Shown: positions 1 through 8,122, counted from the first letter of the stretch. The stretch: DNA of 64,000 bases from RHKX01 sp963823565 (GCA_963823565.1 CAWGLR010000003.1:186001-250000); one strand, 5' to 3'. Notes: generated by a model not told the origin, from the sequence alone. Translations and numbers: made by a program.

Positions 1-464
1 CCGGGGTCGAGGCCGAGGTCCTGGAGCCAGCCGACGATCGTCGCCTGAGCGCTCGCGAGCCGGTCGCCGATCGCGCCCGCCTCGCCGCTGATCCCCAGCA
101 CGATCACGAGCAGGAGGCCGATTCCGAGCGCTACGAGCCCGAGCATGAGCACGACGACCGCCAGCGCGCGCGGGAGGCCGTGACCGCTCATCCAGCGGAT
201 TGCGGGCGCCCCGACGGCGGCGACGATCGCGGCGACGATCACGGGCACGACGATCACCTCGGTCAGCGCAGCGAGCCAGACGGCGCCGACGAGGAAGACC
301 GCGACCCCGACCAGCAGCCATGCCATCAAGCCGGCGTTCCGGAGCCAATCGGGGACCGAGAAGATCCTGGTCAGCTCGGCCGGATCGATCTCGAGGTATT
401 CGTCCTCGGCCGCATCTCCGGGAGACTCCCGGCGGTCGACCCTCCGCCAGCGACCGCGGATCAC
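1..464 (-). CDS. AI-2E family (PerM-like) exporter, N-terminal part only
   Basis: The gene reads leftward and runs off the window edge, so only about the first 154 residues are visible. The start is taken as the GTG at 464, which has GAGAGGG eight bases upstream; an in-frame GTG at 473 is a weaker choice. A charged cytoplasmic head of about 43 residues is followed by hydrophobic segments near residues 44-62, 66-84 and 98-120. Between them sits a G-A-P-x-I-R-W turn and a G-L-P-R-A-L-A motif typical of the AI-2E/PerM transporter N-terminus. These are multi-span proteins proposed to export small signals or act with antiporters. The substrate is unknown, and the missing C-terminal half prevents a firmer call. 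Confidence 0.7.
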   Translation of the reverse strand, partial: MIRGRWRRVDRRESPGDAAEDEYLEIDPAELTRIFSVPDWLRNAGLMAWLLVGVAVFLVGAVWLAALTEVIVVPVIVAAIVAAVGAPAIRWMSGHGLPRALAVVVLMLGLVALGIGLLLVIVLGISGEAGAIGDRLASAQATIVGWLQDLGLDP

Positions 465-600
465 GTCACCCACCCTCTCACCCGCCGCCGGCGCATGCGA
501 TGCGGCAGGCCTGTCGGCGCGATGTGGTGCGCACGCCCTTGCCGGGGATGCTCGCCGAGCCGGAGACTGCGTACCACAGACCCATCGAAGGGAGCATGCA

Positions 601-1017
601 ATGAGCAACGGATACGACGACGAGCGCGGGGCCGGCTGGGTCCTCTTCGCCGGCGTGATGATCGCGATCGCCGGCGTGATGAACACCATCGGCGGGATCG
701 CCGCGATCGACTCGGCCAACTTCTACACCCAGGACGCCCACTTCATGTTCTCCGACCTCAACACCTGGGGCTGGGTCATCCTCGTGATCGGCGTCCTCCA
801 GTTGTTCGCCGCGTTCTCGATCTGGTCCGGTGGCGAGTACGGCCGCTGGGTCGGCGTCGGCAGCGCGTCGCTCAACGCGGTCGCGCAGCTGATCTTCATC
901 GCCGCGTTCCCGCTGTGGTCGCTGGCGATCTTCTCGATCGACATCCTCGTGATCTACGGGCTCGTGGTCTACGGCGGCCGGCACGGCACGGTCGGGCGCG
1001 ACCGCACCGCCGCCTGA
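601..1017 (+). CDS. DUF7144-type four-helix membrane protein
   Basis: A 138-residue protein with four clear hydrophobic segments (about residues 12-36, 57-78, 85-108 and 110-128), short loops and a polar tail. The opening D-E-R-G-A-G-W-V-L-F-A-G and the internal L-N-T-W-G-W-V motif match the actinobacterial DUF7144 membrane family, whose function is not established. AAGGGAGC lies just upstream of the ATG. It is followed 34 bases later by another membrane protein on the same strand, so co-transcription is possible. Family recognition is from memory of the sequence pattern. Confidence 0.75.
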   Translation: MSNGYDDERGAGWVLFAGVMIAIAGVMNTIGGIAAIDSANFYTQDAHFMFSDLNTWGWVILVIGVLQLFAAFSIWSGGEYGRWVGVGSASLNAVAQLIFIAAFPLWSLAIFSIDILVIYGLVVYGGRHGTVGRDRTAA

Positions 1018-1051
1018 GGCGGGAGGATCAGGTCCCGCCGGGATCTGAGGG

Positions 1052-2398
1052 ATGAGCGCCAAGGAGATCAACGAGCGAGGGGGCCGGTTCGTACCGGCCC
1101 TCCTCGTCGTGCTCGCGACGATCGTCGGGATCGTCTCGGTCTTCGCGGTCTGGGGAAAGCGGCAGCTCCTCGAGGACGAGACCTGGGCCAGGACCAGCGA
1201 GGCGCTGATCCAGAATCACGACATCCAGGTCGCGGTCGCGGACTTCGTGACGACCACGATCTACGACAACGTCGACGTCCAGGGCGCCATCGAGCAGCGG
1301 CTGCCGCCTGACATCAAGCCGCTCGCGGGGCCGATCTCGGCCGCCGCGCGGAACGTCACCGACGACGTCGCGCTCAGGGCGCTTCAGCAGCCCAAGGTCC
1401 AGCAGCTCTGGGTCGACGCCAACCGTGCCGCCCACGGCAAGCTGGTCGAGCTGATCAGGGACCGCAATGAGTACGTCTCGACGACCGGCGGCCTCGTCAC
1501 GATCGACCTCAAGGGCATCATCACCGCGGTCACCGCGCAGATCGGGATCGGGCAGAAGCTCGTGGACAAGCTGCCCGAGGAGGCGTCCTCGTTCGAGGTG
1601 ACGAACTCCAAGGAGCTCGAGACCGCCCAGAGGGCGGTCAAGCTGCTGGAGACGCTGGCGTGGGTGCTGACGGCGCTGACGTTCGTCCTCTACGGCGCGG
1701 CCATCGCGGTCGCCCGCGGACGGCGGCGCGAGACGCTGCGCAGCGCCGGCCTGGGCTTCGTCGTGATCGGTGTGGTGGTCCTGCTTTCACGCGGCTTCGC
1801 CAGGGACGCGGTGGTCAACTCCCTGAGTGAGACGCCGGTGACCGACGCAGCGGTGCGGGCGGCGTTCAACGAGGGCACCTCCCTGCTGGTCGAGACCTGT
1901 CAGAGCGTCATCGCCTACGGCATCGTGATCTTCCTCACCGCCTGGCTCGCCGGCCCGACGACCGTGGCGGTGTCGGTGCGCCGCGCGGTCACGCCGTACC
2001 TGCGCCAGCCGCGGTTCGCCTACGGCGCCCTCGGCGTCCTGCTCGTGCTGCTCTTCTGGTGGGATCCGGTGGTCGCGACGCATCGGCTCGCTCCCTCGCT
2101 GCTGCTGGTCGCGCTGCTCGTCCTCGGGACCGAGACGCTGCGGCGCCAGGTCATCCGCGAGTTCCCGGAGCTGGTGACGGCGCGATCGCCGGCCGGGATC
2201 GCGAAGGGGATCGCCGATTGGGCGGCTGCCGCCCGCGAGCGGCGGATGCTCCACCGGCGCGAGGCTGCAGCCGCAACTGCGCCCGCGGGCGACGCGCGCA
2301 TCGCCGCGCTCGAGCGGCTCGGCGGCCTGCGGGACTCGGGCGTCCTCGACGAGGAGGAGTTCGCCGCCGAGAAGACGCGCATCCTGGCGGCCGGCTGA
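1052..2398 (+). CDS. Multi-span membrane protein with C-terminal SHOCT domain
   Basis: A 448-residue protein. One N-terminal hydrophobic segment (about residues 13-33) is followed by a roughly 160-residue soluble, probably extracytoplasmic region. A cluster of further membrane segments follows between about 195 and 360. The last 30 residues carry the SHOCT pattern I-A-A-L-E-R-L-x2-L-R-D-S-G-V-L-D-E-E-E-F-x3-K. SHOCT is a short helical module found at the ends of bacterial membrane and secreted proteins, proposed to mediate oligomerisation. The large outer loop suggests a sensor, secretion or envelope role, but no catalytic motif is visible. The next gene also ends in SHOCT. Confidence 0.7.
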   Translation: MSAKEINERGGRFVPALLVVLATIVGIVSVFAVWGKRQLLEDETWARTSEALIQNHDIQVAVADFVTTTIYDNVDVQGAIEQRLPPDIKPLAGPISAAARNVTDDVALRALQQPKVQQLWVDANRAAHGKLVELIRDRNEYVSTTGGLVTIDLKGIITAVTAQIGIGQKLVDKLPEEASSFEVTNSKELETAQRAVKLLETLAWVLTALTFVLYGAAIAVARGRRRETLRSAGLGFVVIGVVVLLSRGFARDAVVNSLSETPVTDAAVRAAFNEGTSLLVETCQSVIAYGIVIFLTAWLAGPTTVAVSVRRAVTPYLRQPRFAYGALGVLLVLLFWWDPVVATHRLAPSLLLVALLVLGTETLRRQVIREFPELVTARSPAGIAKGIADWAAAARERRMLHRREAAAATAPAGDARIAALERLGGLRDSGVLDEEEFAAEKTRILAAG

Positions 2399-2497
2399 CT
2401 CGGGTGGTTCGCACGACCTCCGGGAGGGGTGCGGGCGCCATTGCCGGCGCCCAGTCCCTGGGGGACCATCGTCGCCGTATCAGCGAAAGGAGCCCCG

Positions 2498-2896
2498 ATG
2501 CCGTTACTGGCAGCCGACTACCCCTTCCTCGACGTCTTCTGGACGATGATCCTGTTCTTCGCCTGGGTGGCGTGGATCTGGATCGTGGTGACCGTCCTCG
2601 TCGACGTCTTCAGGCGGCACGACATAGGCGGATGGCACAAGGCCTTCTGGGTCGTGTTCGTGATCGTTCTGCCGTTCCTCGGAGTGCTGGTCTACCTGAT
2701 CTCCAACCACGACGGGATGCGAGACCGCACGATCGAGCAGACGCAGGCCCAGCAGGCCGCAATGGACAAGTACGTCCGCGAGACGGCCGGCGCCGGCGGC
2801 GCCGCGGCCGAGATCGCCAAGGCCAAGGAGCTGCTCGACGCCGGCACGATCAGCGCCGACGAGTTCGAGGCGATCAAGCGCAAGGCGACCTCCTGA
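2498..2896 (+). CDS. PLDc_N-type membrane protein with SHOCT tail
   Basis: A 132-residue protein with two N-terminal membrane helices (about residues 10-37 and 48-68). The region around F-R-R-H-D-I-G-G-W-x-K-A-F-W is the pattern of the phospholipase D-nuclease N-terminal (PLDc_N) membrane domain. A short linker leads to a SHOCT module ending L-L-D-A-G-T-I-S-A-D-E-F-E-A-I-K-x-K. No phospholipase HKD motif is present, so it is not an enzyme by itself. The start is the ATG at 2498 with GAAAGGAG upstream; an earlier in-frame start would add an unlikely tail. A strong hairpin follows the stop. Confidence 0.8.
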   Translation: MPLLAADYPFLDVFWTMILFFAWVAWIWIVVTVLVDVFRRHDIGGWHKAFWVVFVIVLPFLGVLVYLISNHDGMRDRTIEQTQAQQAAMDKYVRETAGAGGAAAEIAKAKELLDAGTISADEFEAIKRKATS

Positions 2897-2912
2897 GCTG
2901 CTGAGGCCGGCC

Positions 2913-2944
2913 CGCCGCCGGGACCCATCGGGGTCCCGGCGGCG
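2913..2944 (+). terminator. Strong intergenic hairpin (terminator-like)
   Basis: A perfect 14-bp stem (2913-2926 with 2931-2944) closes an ATCG tetraloop, lying 17 bases after the stop of the PLDc_N/SHOCT gene. There is no T-tract, as often in very GC-rich genomes. It probably ends the upstream transcription unit before the response-regulator promoter (TACGCT at 2955-2960). Confidence 0.75.
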
Positions 2945-2971
2945 TCGCTGCGCGTACGCTGATCGGCAGCG

Positions 2972-3676
2972 ATGGCGATCCGGGTCGCGCTGGGAGAGGA
3001 CAGCTACCTCGTCCGCGAGGGGATCGAGCACCTGCTCGATCAGGCCTCCGAGGTCGAGGTCGTCGCGTCGTGCGAGGACATGGAGTCGCTGCTTGCCGCG
3101 GTGGAGGAGCACGCGCCGGAGGTGGTGGTGACCGACATCCGGATGCCGCCGAGCTCGACGGACGAGGGGATCCGGGTCGCCTCCCGGCTGCGCGACGCGC
3201 ATCCCGGGATCGGGGTCGTCATCCTCAGCCAGCACGCCGAGCCCGGCTACGTGCTGCAGCTCTTCGCGGCGGGCTCGGAGGGCCGGGCGTACCTGCTGAA
3301 GGAGAGGGTCCACCAGCGCGGCGAGCTGGTCGCGGCGATCGAGGCCGTGGCTCGCGGAGACTCCGCGATCGACCCCAAGATCGTCGAGGTGCTGGTCACC
3401 GCGCGGCGGCGCGCCGAGACGTCGCCGCTGCGCGAGCTCACCCCGCGCGAGCTCGAGGTCCTCGCCGCAGTCGCCCGCGGGCAGAGCAACTCCGCGATCG
3501 CCGATCAGCTCGTCCTGACCAAGCGGGCCGTCGAGAAGCACATCAACGCGATCTTCCTCAAGCTCGGCCTCACCCACGCGTCCGAAGCCGAGGAGATCAG
3601 CAAGCGGGTCCGCGCGGCGCTGATCTACCTGGCCGAGGACGACATGCGCGGCGATGCCGCGCCGGCGTCTGGGTAG
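2972..3676 (+). CDS. NarL/FixJ-family response regulator
   Basis: A 234-residue two-component response regulator. The N-terminal receiver domain has the acidic pair E9-D10, the phosphoacceptor Asp at about residue 55 in V-V-V-T-D-I-R-M-P-P, and a conserved Lys near residue 110. The C-terminal LuxR-type helix-turn-helix (about residues 155-215) contains L-T-P-R-E-L-E-V-L and the K-R-A-V-E-K-H-I recognition region. The sensor kinase gene begins 89 bases downstream, so the two form a cognate pair. Targets are not evident. A TACGCT -10 candidate ends 11 bases before the ATG. Confidence 0.9.
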   Translation: MAIRVALGEDSYLVREGIEHLLDQASEVEVVASCEDMESLLAAVEEHAPEVVVTDIRMPPSSTDEGIRVASRLRDAHPGIGVVILSQHAEPGYVLQLFAAGSEGRAYLLKERVHQRGELVAAIEAVARGDSAIDPKIVEVLVTARRRAETSPLRELTPRELEVLAAVARGQSNSAIADQLVLTKRAVEKHINAIFLKLGLTHASEAEEISKRVRAALIYLAEDDMRGDAAPASG

Positions 3677-3765
3677 CCGCTACCGACGCACCTCGTCGCC
3701 CCATCCGGTGGCGGGGCGGGTGCGCTGGGCGCTACGGTTGAATTGCCACACCGGCAAGCGAGATC

Positions 3766-5742
3766 GTGAAAGCACTGCCCTTCAGAGCGCGCCGGGGGGA
3801 GCGGCCCCGCCGCCTGTCCGCGCGCGGGCTCGACCTCGTCATCGCAACCGGGATGCTCATGTGCGCCGTCGCGGCCGCCGTCGCGATCGGAAACGAGGGC
3901 ATCGAGCACCGCTACCTGACGGCCACCGTCGCCGTGCTGCTGATCGGCTCGCCGCTCGTCCTCGGGATCTACGCCTGGCGCTCCGACCTCTCCCGCCGAT
4001 TCGGCGCCCTGCTCGTCCTCGGCGCGGCCGGGATGTTCGTCACGACGCTGGCGAACTCGGGCGCGAGCCTCCCCTACAGCGTCGGCCGGCTCGCCGGCTG
4101 GGCGATGGAGGTCGCGATCGTCTACGTCCTGCTCGCCTATCCCACGGGCCGGCTCAGGTCCCGCGGCGAGCGCCTCGCGGTCGGCTTCGCGGCGGCCATC
4201 GTCGTCGTCCTCTACCTGCCGGGAGTGTTGGTGGCCGAGTCGCTGCCGACGCCCTCGCCGTGGACGGGGTGCCTGGAGGGCTGCCCCGACAACGCCTTCG
4301 CGATCGGCGGCGGGTCGTCGGTCGCGATGGACGTGCTCGGGCCGCTGCGCGAGATCGCCGCCGGTGCGCTGTTCATGACGGTGAGCCTGCTGCTGGTGGG
4401 CCGCCAGCGGCGCGCGACCCCGCTCGCGCGGACGTCGCTGACCCCCGTGCTCGCCGTCGCGATCGTCCGCTTCGGCGGGGCCAGCGCCTTTCTCGCCCTC
4501 CGCGGCAGCGACGCGCCGACCGACGTCGTCGCGGCCGCGGCGCTCGTGATGGCGCTGACGGTCCCGTTGATCGCCGTGGGGTTTCTGGTCGGTTTGGTGC
4601 GATGGCGCCTGCGGACCGCCCGCGCGCTCGAGCGGCTGGGGGCCGGCCTCGAGGACGCGCGCGGCGCCGCGTCCCTGCAGGCGCTCCTCGCGGAGTCGCT
4701 CGACGACCCGGTCCTGCGGCTGTACCTGCGCGCGAAGGGTGAGTGGCGGGACGCCGACGGCGTCCCGGTCGCCTCTCCAACCGCCGGGCGCGGCCGCTTC
4801 CTGCTGCCGGTCGAGGGTGGGGAGGGGCAGCGGGCCCTCGTCGCGTGCGACGGCGCGACCCGCCACCAGCAGGCGCTGCTGGGGGCGGTCGCCGCGAGCG
4901 TGCGCTCGACGCTCGAGCGCCAGCGCCTCACCGAGGCGCTGGCGGAGACGCGCGAGGAGGTGGCGGCCTCGCGGACACGGATCGCCGCGTCCGCCGATGC
5001 CGAGCGGCGGCGAATCGAGCGTGACATCCACGACGGCGCCCAGCAGCGCCTGATCGCGCTCGGCATCGAGCTGGAGATCGCCGAGGACGCGATCGAGCGC
5101 GACCCGGCGGATGCCCGCCGGACGCTTCAGGAACTCCGGGCGCAGGTCGGCGACGTCATCGACGAGGTGCGGGCGCTCTGCCACGGCATCTATCCGCCGC
5201 TGCTCACCGCGGCGGGGCCAGCCGACGCGCTTCGCGGCGCGGCGCTGCGCCTACCGGTCCCGGTGAGGACGCGCGACCGCGGCCTGACCCGGCACCCCGA
5301 GGACGTCGAGAGCGCGGTCTTCTTCTGTTGCATGGAGGCGGTCCAGAACGCGATCAAGCACGGGGGCAGCGTCGGGGCGATCACGATCGACATCGAGGAG
5401 CGAGAGGGCGAGCTCAGGTTCAGCGTCAGCGACGACGGCCGCGGCTTCGACGCCGGCGCCGCCAACGGCGCCGGGATCACGAACATGCGCGACCGGCTCG
5501 CCGCGCTCGAGGGCGAGCTGACGATCGGCTTCCCGGGCGAAGGCGGGACGACGGTCTCGGGGTCGATCCCGCTGCCGGCGGGGAGCGGGGCTCAGGGGCC
5601 GAACTGGGCGATCCCCGGCGGCGGCGACGCAACCGGCGGCGAAGGCGGCGTCCCCTCCTCGGCGGGAGCGGGCGGAGGCGCGGGCGGGACGGGCGCGACG
5701 ACCGGCGCCGGCGCCGGCGGGGGCGGGGGCGGGGGCGCGTGA
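3766..5742 (+). CDS. NarL-type sensor histidine kinase with glycine-rich tail
   Basis: A 658-residue membrane sensor kinase starting at GTG. About seven N-terminal hydrophobic segments (residues 20-290) are followed by a linker or GAF-like region. The HisKA_3 dimerisation helix has R-R-I-E-R-D-I-H-D-G-A-Q-Q-R-L with phosphoacceptor His about residue 422. The HATPase domain has N-A-I-K-H and the G box D-D-G-R-G-F. It should phosphorylate the response regulator encoded just upstream. The last 45-50 residues are almost pure Gly/Ala with Thr and are antisense to a proline-rich gene on the other strand, so the tail may be a by-product of that overlap. Confidence 0.88.
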   Translation: MKALPFRARRGERPRRLSARGLDLVIATGMLMCAVAAAVAIGNEGIEHRYLTATVAVLLIGSPLVLGIYAWRSDLSRRFGALLVLGAAGMFVTTLANSGASLPYSVGRLAGWAMEVAIVYVLLAYPTGRLRSRGERLAVGFAAAIVVVLYLPGVLVAESLPTPSPWTGCLEGCPDNAFAIGGGSSVAMDVLGPLREIAAGALFMTVSLLLVGRQRRATPLARTSLTPVLAVAIVRFGGASAFLALRGSDAPTDVVAAAALVMALTVPLIAVGFLVGLVRWRLRTARALERLGAGLEDARGAASLQALLAESLDDPVLRLYLRAKGEWRDADGVPVASPTAGRGRFLLPVEGGEGQRALVACDGATRHQQALLGAVAASVRSTLERQRLTEALAETREEVAASRTRIAASADAERRRIERDIHDGAQQRLIALGIELEIAEDAIERDPADARRTLQELRAQVGDVIDEVRALCHGIYPPLLTAAGPADALRGAALRLPVPVRTRDRGLTRHPEDVESAVFFCCMEAVQNAIKHGGSVGAITIDIEEREGELRFSVSDDGRGFDAGAANGAGITNMRDRLAALEGELTIGFPGEGGTTVSGSIPLPAGSGAQGPNWAIPGGGDATGGEGGVPSSAGAGGGAGGTGATTGAGAGGGGGGGA

Positions 5743-6080
5743 GGCACCGGCGAGGCGGCGGGATCGTCCCCCGTCGTCGCCGGCGACGACGGGGGACCGC
5801 CGCCCCGTTCTCGCCTCGGCTTCGCTTCGGGCTCACGATCCCGACGACCGTCGGTGCGTCTCGTCCCATCGGGGCGGGCCGGCTTCCGGCTTGCTCTCGC
5901 GTCTTCGTCGTGGCGGGCCGGCGCCGCCGGCGCCGGCGACTCGACCCCCGTCAAGCCGATTCGCGGGTCCAGCGGCGGCGGCTCAGGAGCGCGCAGGAGC
6001 GACGGGAGCAGGGCCAGGGCGACCGCGGCCGCCGCGACGGCGGCGCCGGCCTTGGCCGCCCGGGGCCAGCTCACGGACAT
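5592..6080 (-). CDS. Membrane-anchored proline-rich protein (hypothetical)
   Basis: About 162 residues from the ATG at 6080 (175 if the in-frame ATG at 6119 is used). One N-terminal transmembrane or signal-anchor segment of about 20 residues is followed by a low-complexity region with a central charged R/E/D stretch and a very proline-rich C-terminal half (runs of P and A-P). Such proteins usually sit in the cell envelope, but no family is recognised. GAGGGGA immediately precedes the 6080 ATG. The last 150 bases overlap the sensor kinase tail on the opposite strand. The gene is supported by the plausible N-terminus and would be divergent from rpsF. Confidence 0.5.
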   Translation of the reverse strand: MSVSWPRAAKAGAAVAAAAVALALLPSLLRAPEPPPLDPRIGLTGVESPAPAAPARHDEDARASRKPARPDGTRRTDGRRDREPEAKPRRERGGGPPSSPATTGDDPAASPVPHAPPPPPPPAPAPVVAPVPPAPPPAPAEEGTPPSPPVASPPPGIAQFGP

Positions 6081-6126
6081 TCCCCTCATGCCCCGGGGAA
6101 GCCCGGGCCGGGCCGCCATGCCCCGC

Positions 6127-6132
6127 TATAGT
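6127..6132 (+). promoter_or_regulatory. Candidate -10 box of rpsF
   Basis: TATAGT ends 11 bases before the TTG start of rpsF. A transcript starting 6-9 bases downstream would have a leader of only 2-5 bases and no ribosome binding site. Confidence 0.5.
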
Positions 6133-6143
6133 CCTCCGCCGCT

Positions 6144-6668
6144 TTGCCCACCTTTGATTACGAACTCATCCTCATGCTCGACCCGCAGGCGGGAGACGAG
6201 CAGCGCGAGAAGGTCGCCTCCGACGCGAAGTCCCGGCTCGAGAAGCTCGGCGAGATCAAGCACGAGGCGAACTGGGGCATGCGCAAGATGGCCTACGAGA
6301 TCGACCGCCGGGGCGAGGCCGACTACCGCATCTGGCGCTTCACCGGCGGCAAGGACCTGCTCGACGACCTCGACCACTCGCTGAAGATCACCGACGGCGT
6401 CCTGCGCTTCCGGATCTTCAAGGTCGAGGCCGGCTCCCCGAACATCGTCCCGCCCGACACCGAGCAGATCATGCGGCGCGACGAGGACGACCGCGAGCGC
6501 GGTCGCGGCCGCGGCAGGGATCGCGACGATCGCGGTCCGCGTCGTCCGCGACCCGACTCTCCGCCCCCCGCCGCCCCCGAGGGCGACGCCGGCACCGAGA
6601 GCGCCGCGGACGAGTCCGGCGCCGAGGCCGCACCGGCCGCCGCCGGTGGCGACGAAGCCGGCTCCTAG
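6144..6668 (+). CDS. rpsF: 30S ribosomal protein bS6
   Basis: A 174-residue bS6 of the small ribosomal subunit. It starts at TTG and opens with the typical Y-E-L-I-L-M-L-D strand, followed by the conserved W-G-x-R-K-M-A-Y-E-I core. After about residue 98 it carries an unusually long extension: first R/D/G rich, then acidic Pro/Ala rich, roughly doubling the minimal domain. Acidic bS6 tails are known (they are glutamylated in some bacteria), but here the basic RGRGRGRD segment is notable. It leads the classical rpsF-ssb-rpsR-rplI order, here interrupted by a GNAT gene. A near-leaderless promoter is likely. Confidence 0.95.
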   Translation: MPTFDYELILMLDPQAGDEQREKVASDAKSRLEKLGEIKHEANWGMRKMAYEIDRRGEADYRIWRFTGGKDLLDDLDHSLKITDGVLRFRIFKVEAGSPNIVPPDTEQIMRRDEDDRERGRGRGRDRDDRGPRRPRPDSPPPAAPEGDAGTESAADESGAEAAPAAAGGDEAGS

Positions 6669-6757
6669 CCTCGGCTTCCGCTGATCCGTTTCCCGCAGGT
6701 TGCGGGTTGGTTGCCGACGTCTGCGGCGGGGGGCGCGGGGCCCGCCACCGGGGTGCC

Positions 6758-6763
6758 TACACT
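6758..6763 (+). promoter_or_regulatory. Candidate -10 box of ssb
   Basis: TACACT lies 35 bases before the ssb ATG. Unlike many genes here, ssb would have a normal leader with an AAAGGAG ribosome binding site at 6782-6788. Confidence 0.4.
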
Positions 6764-6798
6764 CGAAGCCTCAGAGCGATCAAAGGAGCAAGCTTCCG

Positions 6799-7281
6799 AT
6801 GGCGAACATCAACAGGGTCGTGCTCGTCGGCAACCTGACAAGGGATCCCGAGCAGCGCGCAATGCCGAGCGGTACGAACGTGACCGAGCTCGGAGTGGCG
6901 GTCAACCACCGCTACAAGAACCGGCAGACCGATCAGTGGGTCGAGGAGCCGAACTACTTCAACGTCATCGTCTTCGGGGCGCAGGGCGACGCGTGCGCCC
7001 AGTACCTGAGGAAGGGGCGCCCCGTCGCGGTCGACGGCCGGCTTCGCTGGTCCTCCTGGGAGGACAAGAACGGTGGCGGCAGGCGCTCGAAGGTCGACAT
7101 CGTCGCCGACACGGTCCAGTTCCTCGGCTCCCGCGGCGACGACGCCGGCCAGGGGCCGCCGCAGCAGCAGTCCAACCAGGGCTACGGCGGATCCGACCTG
7201 CCGGCCGACACGTCGGACTTCGGTGATCAGCCGGCCGGCGTCGCCTCCGGGGGCGGCTCCGACGACGACATCCCGTTCTAG
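6799..7281 (+). CDS. ssb: Single-stranded DNA-binding protein
   Basis: A 160-residue SSB that coats single-stranded DNA in replication and repair. The ATG at 6799 is chosen because AAAGGAG precedes it and the protein then begins M-A-N-I-N-R-V-V-L-V-G-N-L-T, the family N-terminus. The OB fold occupies about residues 1-112. A Gly/Gln-rich linker leads to the acidic tip D-D-D-I-P-F that recruits partner proteins. It lies between rpsF and rpsR as in many bacteria. No abnormality is seen. Confidence 0.96.
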   Translation: MANINRVVLVGNLTRDPEQRAMPSGTNVTELGVAVNHRYKNRQTDQWVEEPNYFNVIVFGAQGDACAQYLRKGRPVAVDGRLRWSSWEDKNGGGRRSKVDIVADTVQFLGSRGDDAGQGPPQQQSNQGYGGSDLPADTSDFGDQPAGVASGGGSDDDIPF

Positions 7282-7297
7282 AGGGGGCGAGCCGCGG

Positions 7298-7786
7298 CTG
7301 AGGCGGGCCGTCCCGGCCGACGCCGCGGCGCTTGCCGCCGGCATGAAGCCGGTGGTCGACGAGGGCCGCTGGCTCGCGACGGAGCCCGCGACGAGTGAGG
7401 CCGAGCTCGAGGACCGCTTCCGCGGCGGCATGAAGCGCGGCATCGTCTTCCTCGTCCTCGAGGCGGGCGACGGCGCGATCGCCGGCTCCGTCGGGCTCCA
7501 TCCCGGCGATGGCGACCGCGTCTGGGGGCTCGGCATGTGGCTCGCCGCTGAGCTGCGCGGACGCGGGCTCGGCCGGCGGATGCTCGACGCCGCCCTCGAG
7601 ATCGCGCGCGCCGAGGGGGCCCTGAAGATCGAGCTCGAGGTCTTCACCGACAACGAGCCCGCCCTCGGCCTCTACCGGTCCGCCGGATTCGTCGTCGAGG
7701 ACGTCAGGCCGGGGGCCTACCCGCGCGCGGACGGGTCGGTCAAGTCGTCGGTCGTCATGGGCATCCACCCCCAGCGGCCCGGCTGA
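7298..7786 (+). CDS. GNAT-family N-acetyltransferase
   Basis: About 162 residues of a GCN5-related acetyltransferase using acetyl-CoA. The acceptor is unknown; the RimJ/RimL-like composition may suggest a protein or small amine. The strand beginning L-R-R-A-V-P-A-D-A, the acetyl-CoA binding stretch R-G-R-G-L-G-R-R-M-L and the N-E-P-A-L-G-L-Y-R-S-A-G-F motif are all present. The start is uncertain. A rare CTG at 7298 with AGAGGGGG upstream gives the full fold, whereas the first ATG (7343) would remove the first strand. It sits inside the rpsF-ssb-rpsR-rplI cluster, only 16 bases after ssb. Confidence 0.8.
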   Translation: MRRAVPADAAALAAGMKPVVDEGRWLATEPATSEAELEDRFRGGMKRGIVFLVLEAGDGAIAGSVGLHPGDGDRVWGLGMWLAAELRGRGLGRRMLDAALEIARAEGALKIELEVFTDNEPALGLYRSAGFVVEDVRPGAYPRADGSVKSSVVMGIHPQRPG

Positions 7787-7809
7787 GCGCGCCGACTCGC
7801 GCACCTCCC

Positions 7810-7815
7810 TACAAT
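7810..7815 (+). promoter_or_regulatory. Candidate -10 box before the rpsR leader ORF
   Basis: TACAAT ends 11 bases before a GTG that opens a 13-codon ORF coupled to rpsR. This predicts an almost leaderless transcript for rpsR-rplI separate from the ssb unit. Confidence 0.45.
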
Positions 7816-7826
7816 CGACCGCCGCT

Positions 7827-7868
7827 GTGAAGCGCCTGACCGACATCCACGCTGGGGCCGACGCCTGA
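7827..7868 (+). CDS. Short upstream ORF coupled to rpsR
   Basis: GTG opens a 13-residue peptide, (M)KRLTDIHAGADA, whose TGA shares its A with the rpsR ATG (TGATG). rpsR itself has no clear Shine-Dalgarno sequence, so translation is probably carried over from this leader. Whether the peptide has any role, or only delivers ribosomes, is unknown. Confidence 0.45.
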   Translation: MKRLTDIHAGADA

Positions 7869-8122
7869 TGGCCACCGCCGCACCTCCGCGCCGCGGCGGC
7901 CGTCGCGGGTTCGACAAGAACCGCCCCCGCAAGTACACGAAGATCCCGGTCGAGATCATCGACTACAAGGATCTGACCCTGATCCGGCGCTTCATCTCCG
8001 ACCGCGGCAAGATCCGCTCCCGTCGCGTCACCGGTCTTTCCCGCCGTCACCAGCAGCAGCTGGCCTTGGCGGTGAAGCGCGCACGTGAGGTGGCTCTGCT
8101 GCCCTACGTGAGCGACCGCTGA
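7868..8122 (+). CDS. rpsR: 30S ribosomal protein bS18
   Basis: An 84-residue bS18, partner of bS6 on the small-subunit platform. After a basic Pro/Arg-rich head, the conserved block I-D-Y-K-D-L-T-L-I-R-R-F-I is followed by G-K-I-x-S-R-R-V-T-G-L and the C-terminal R-A-R-E-V-A-L-L-P-Y. No zinc-binding cysteines are present, so it is the Zn-independent form. rplI starts two bases after its stop, indicating one transcript. Its ATG overlaps the stop of the preceding short ORF. Confidence 0.96.
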   Translation: MATAAPPRRGGRRGFDKNRPRKYTKIPVEIIDYKDLTLIRRFISDRGKIRSRRVTGLSRRHQQQLALAVKRAREVALLPYVSDR

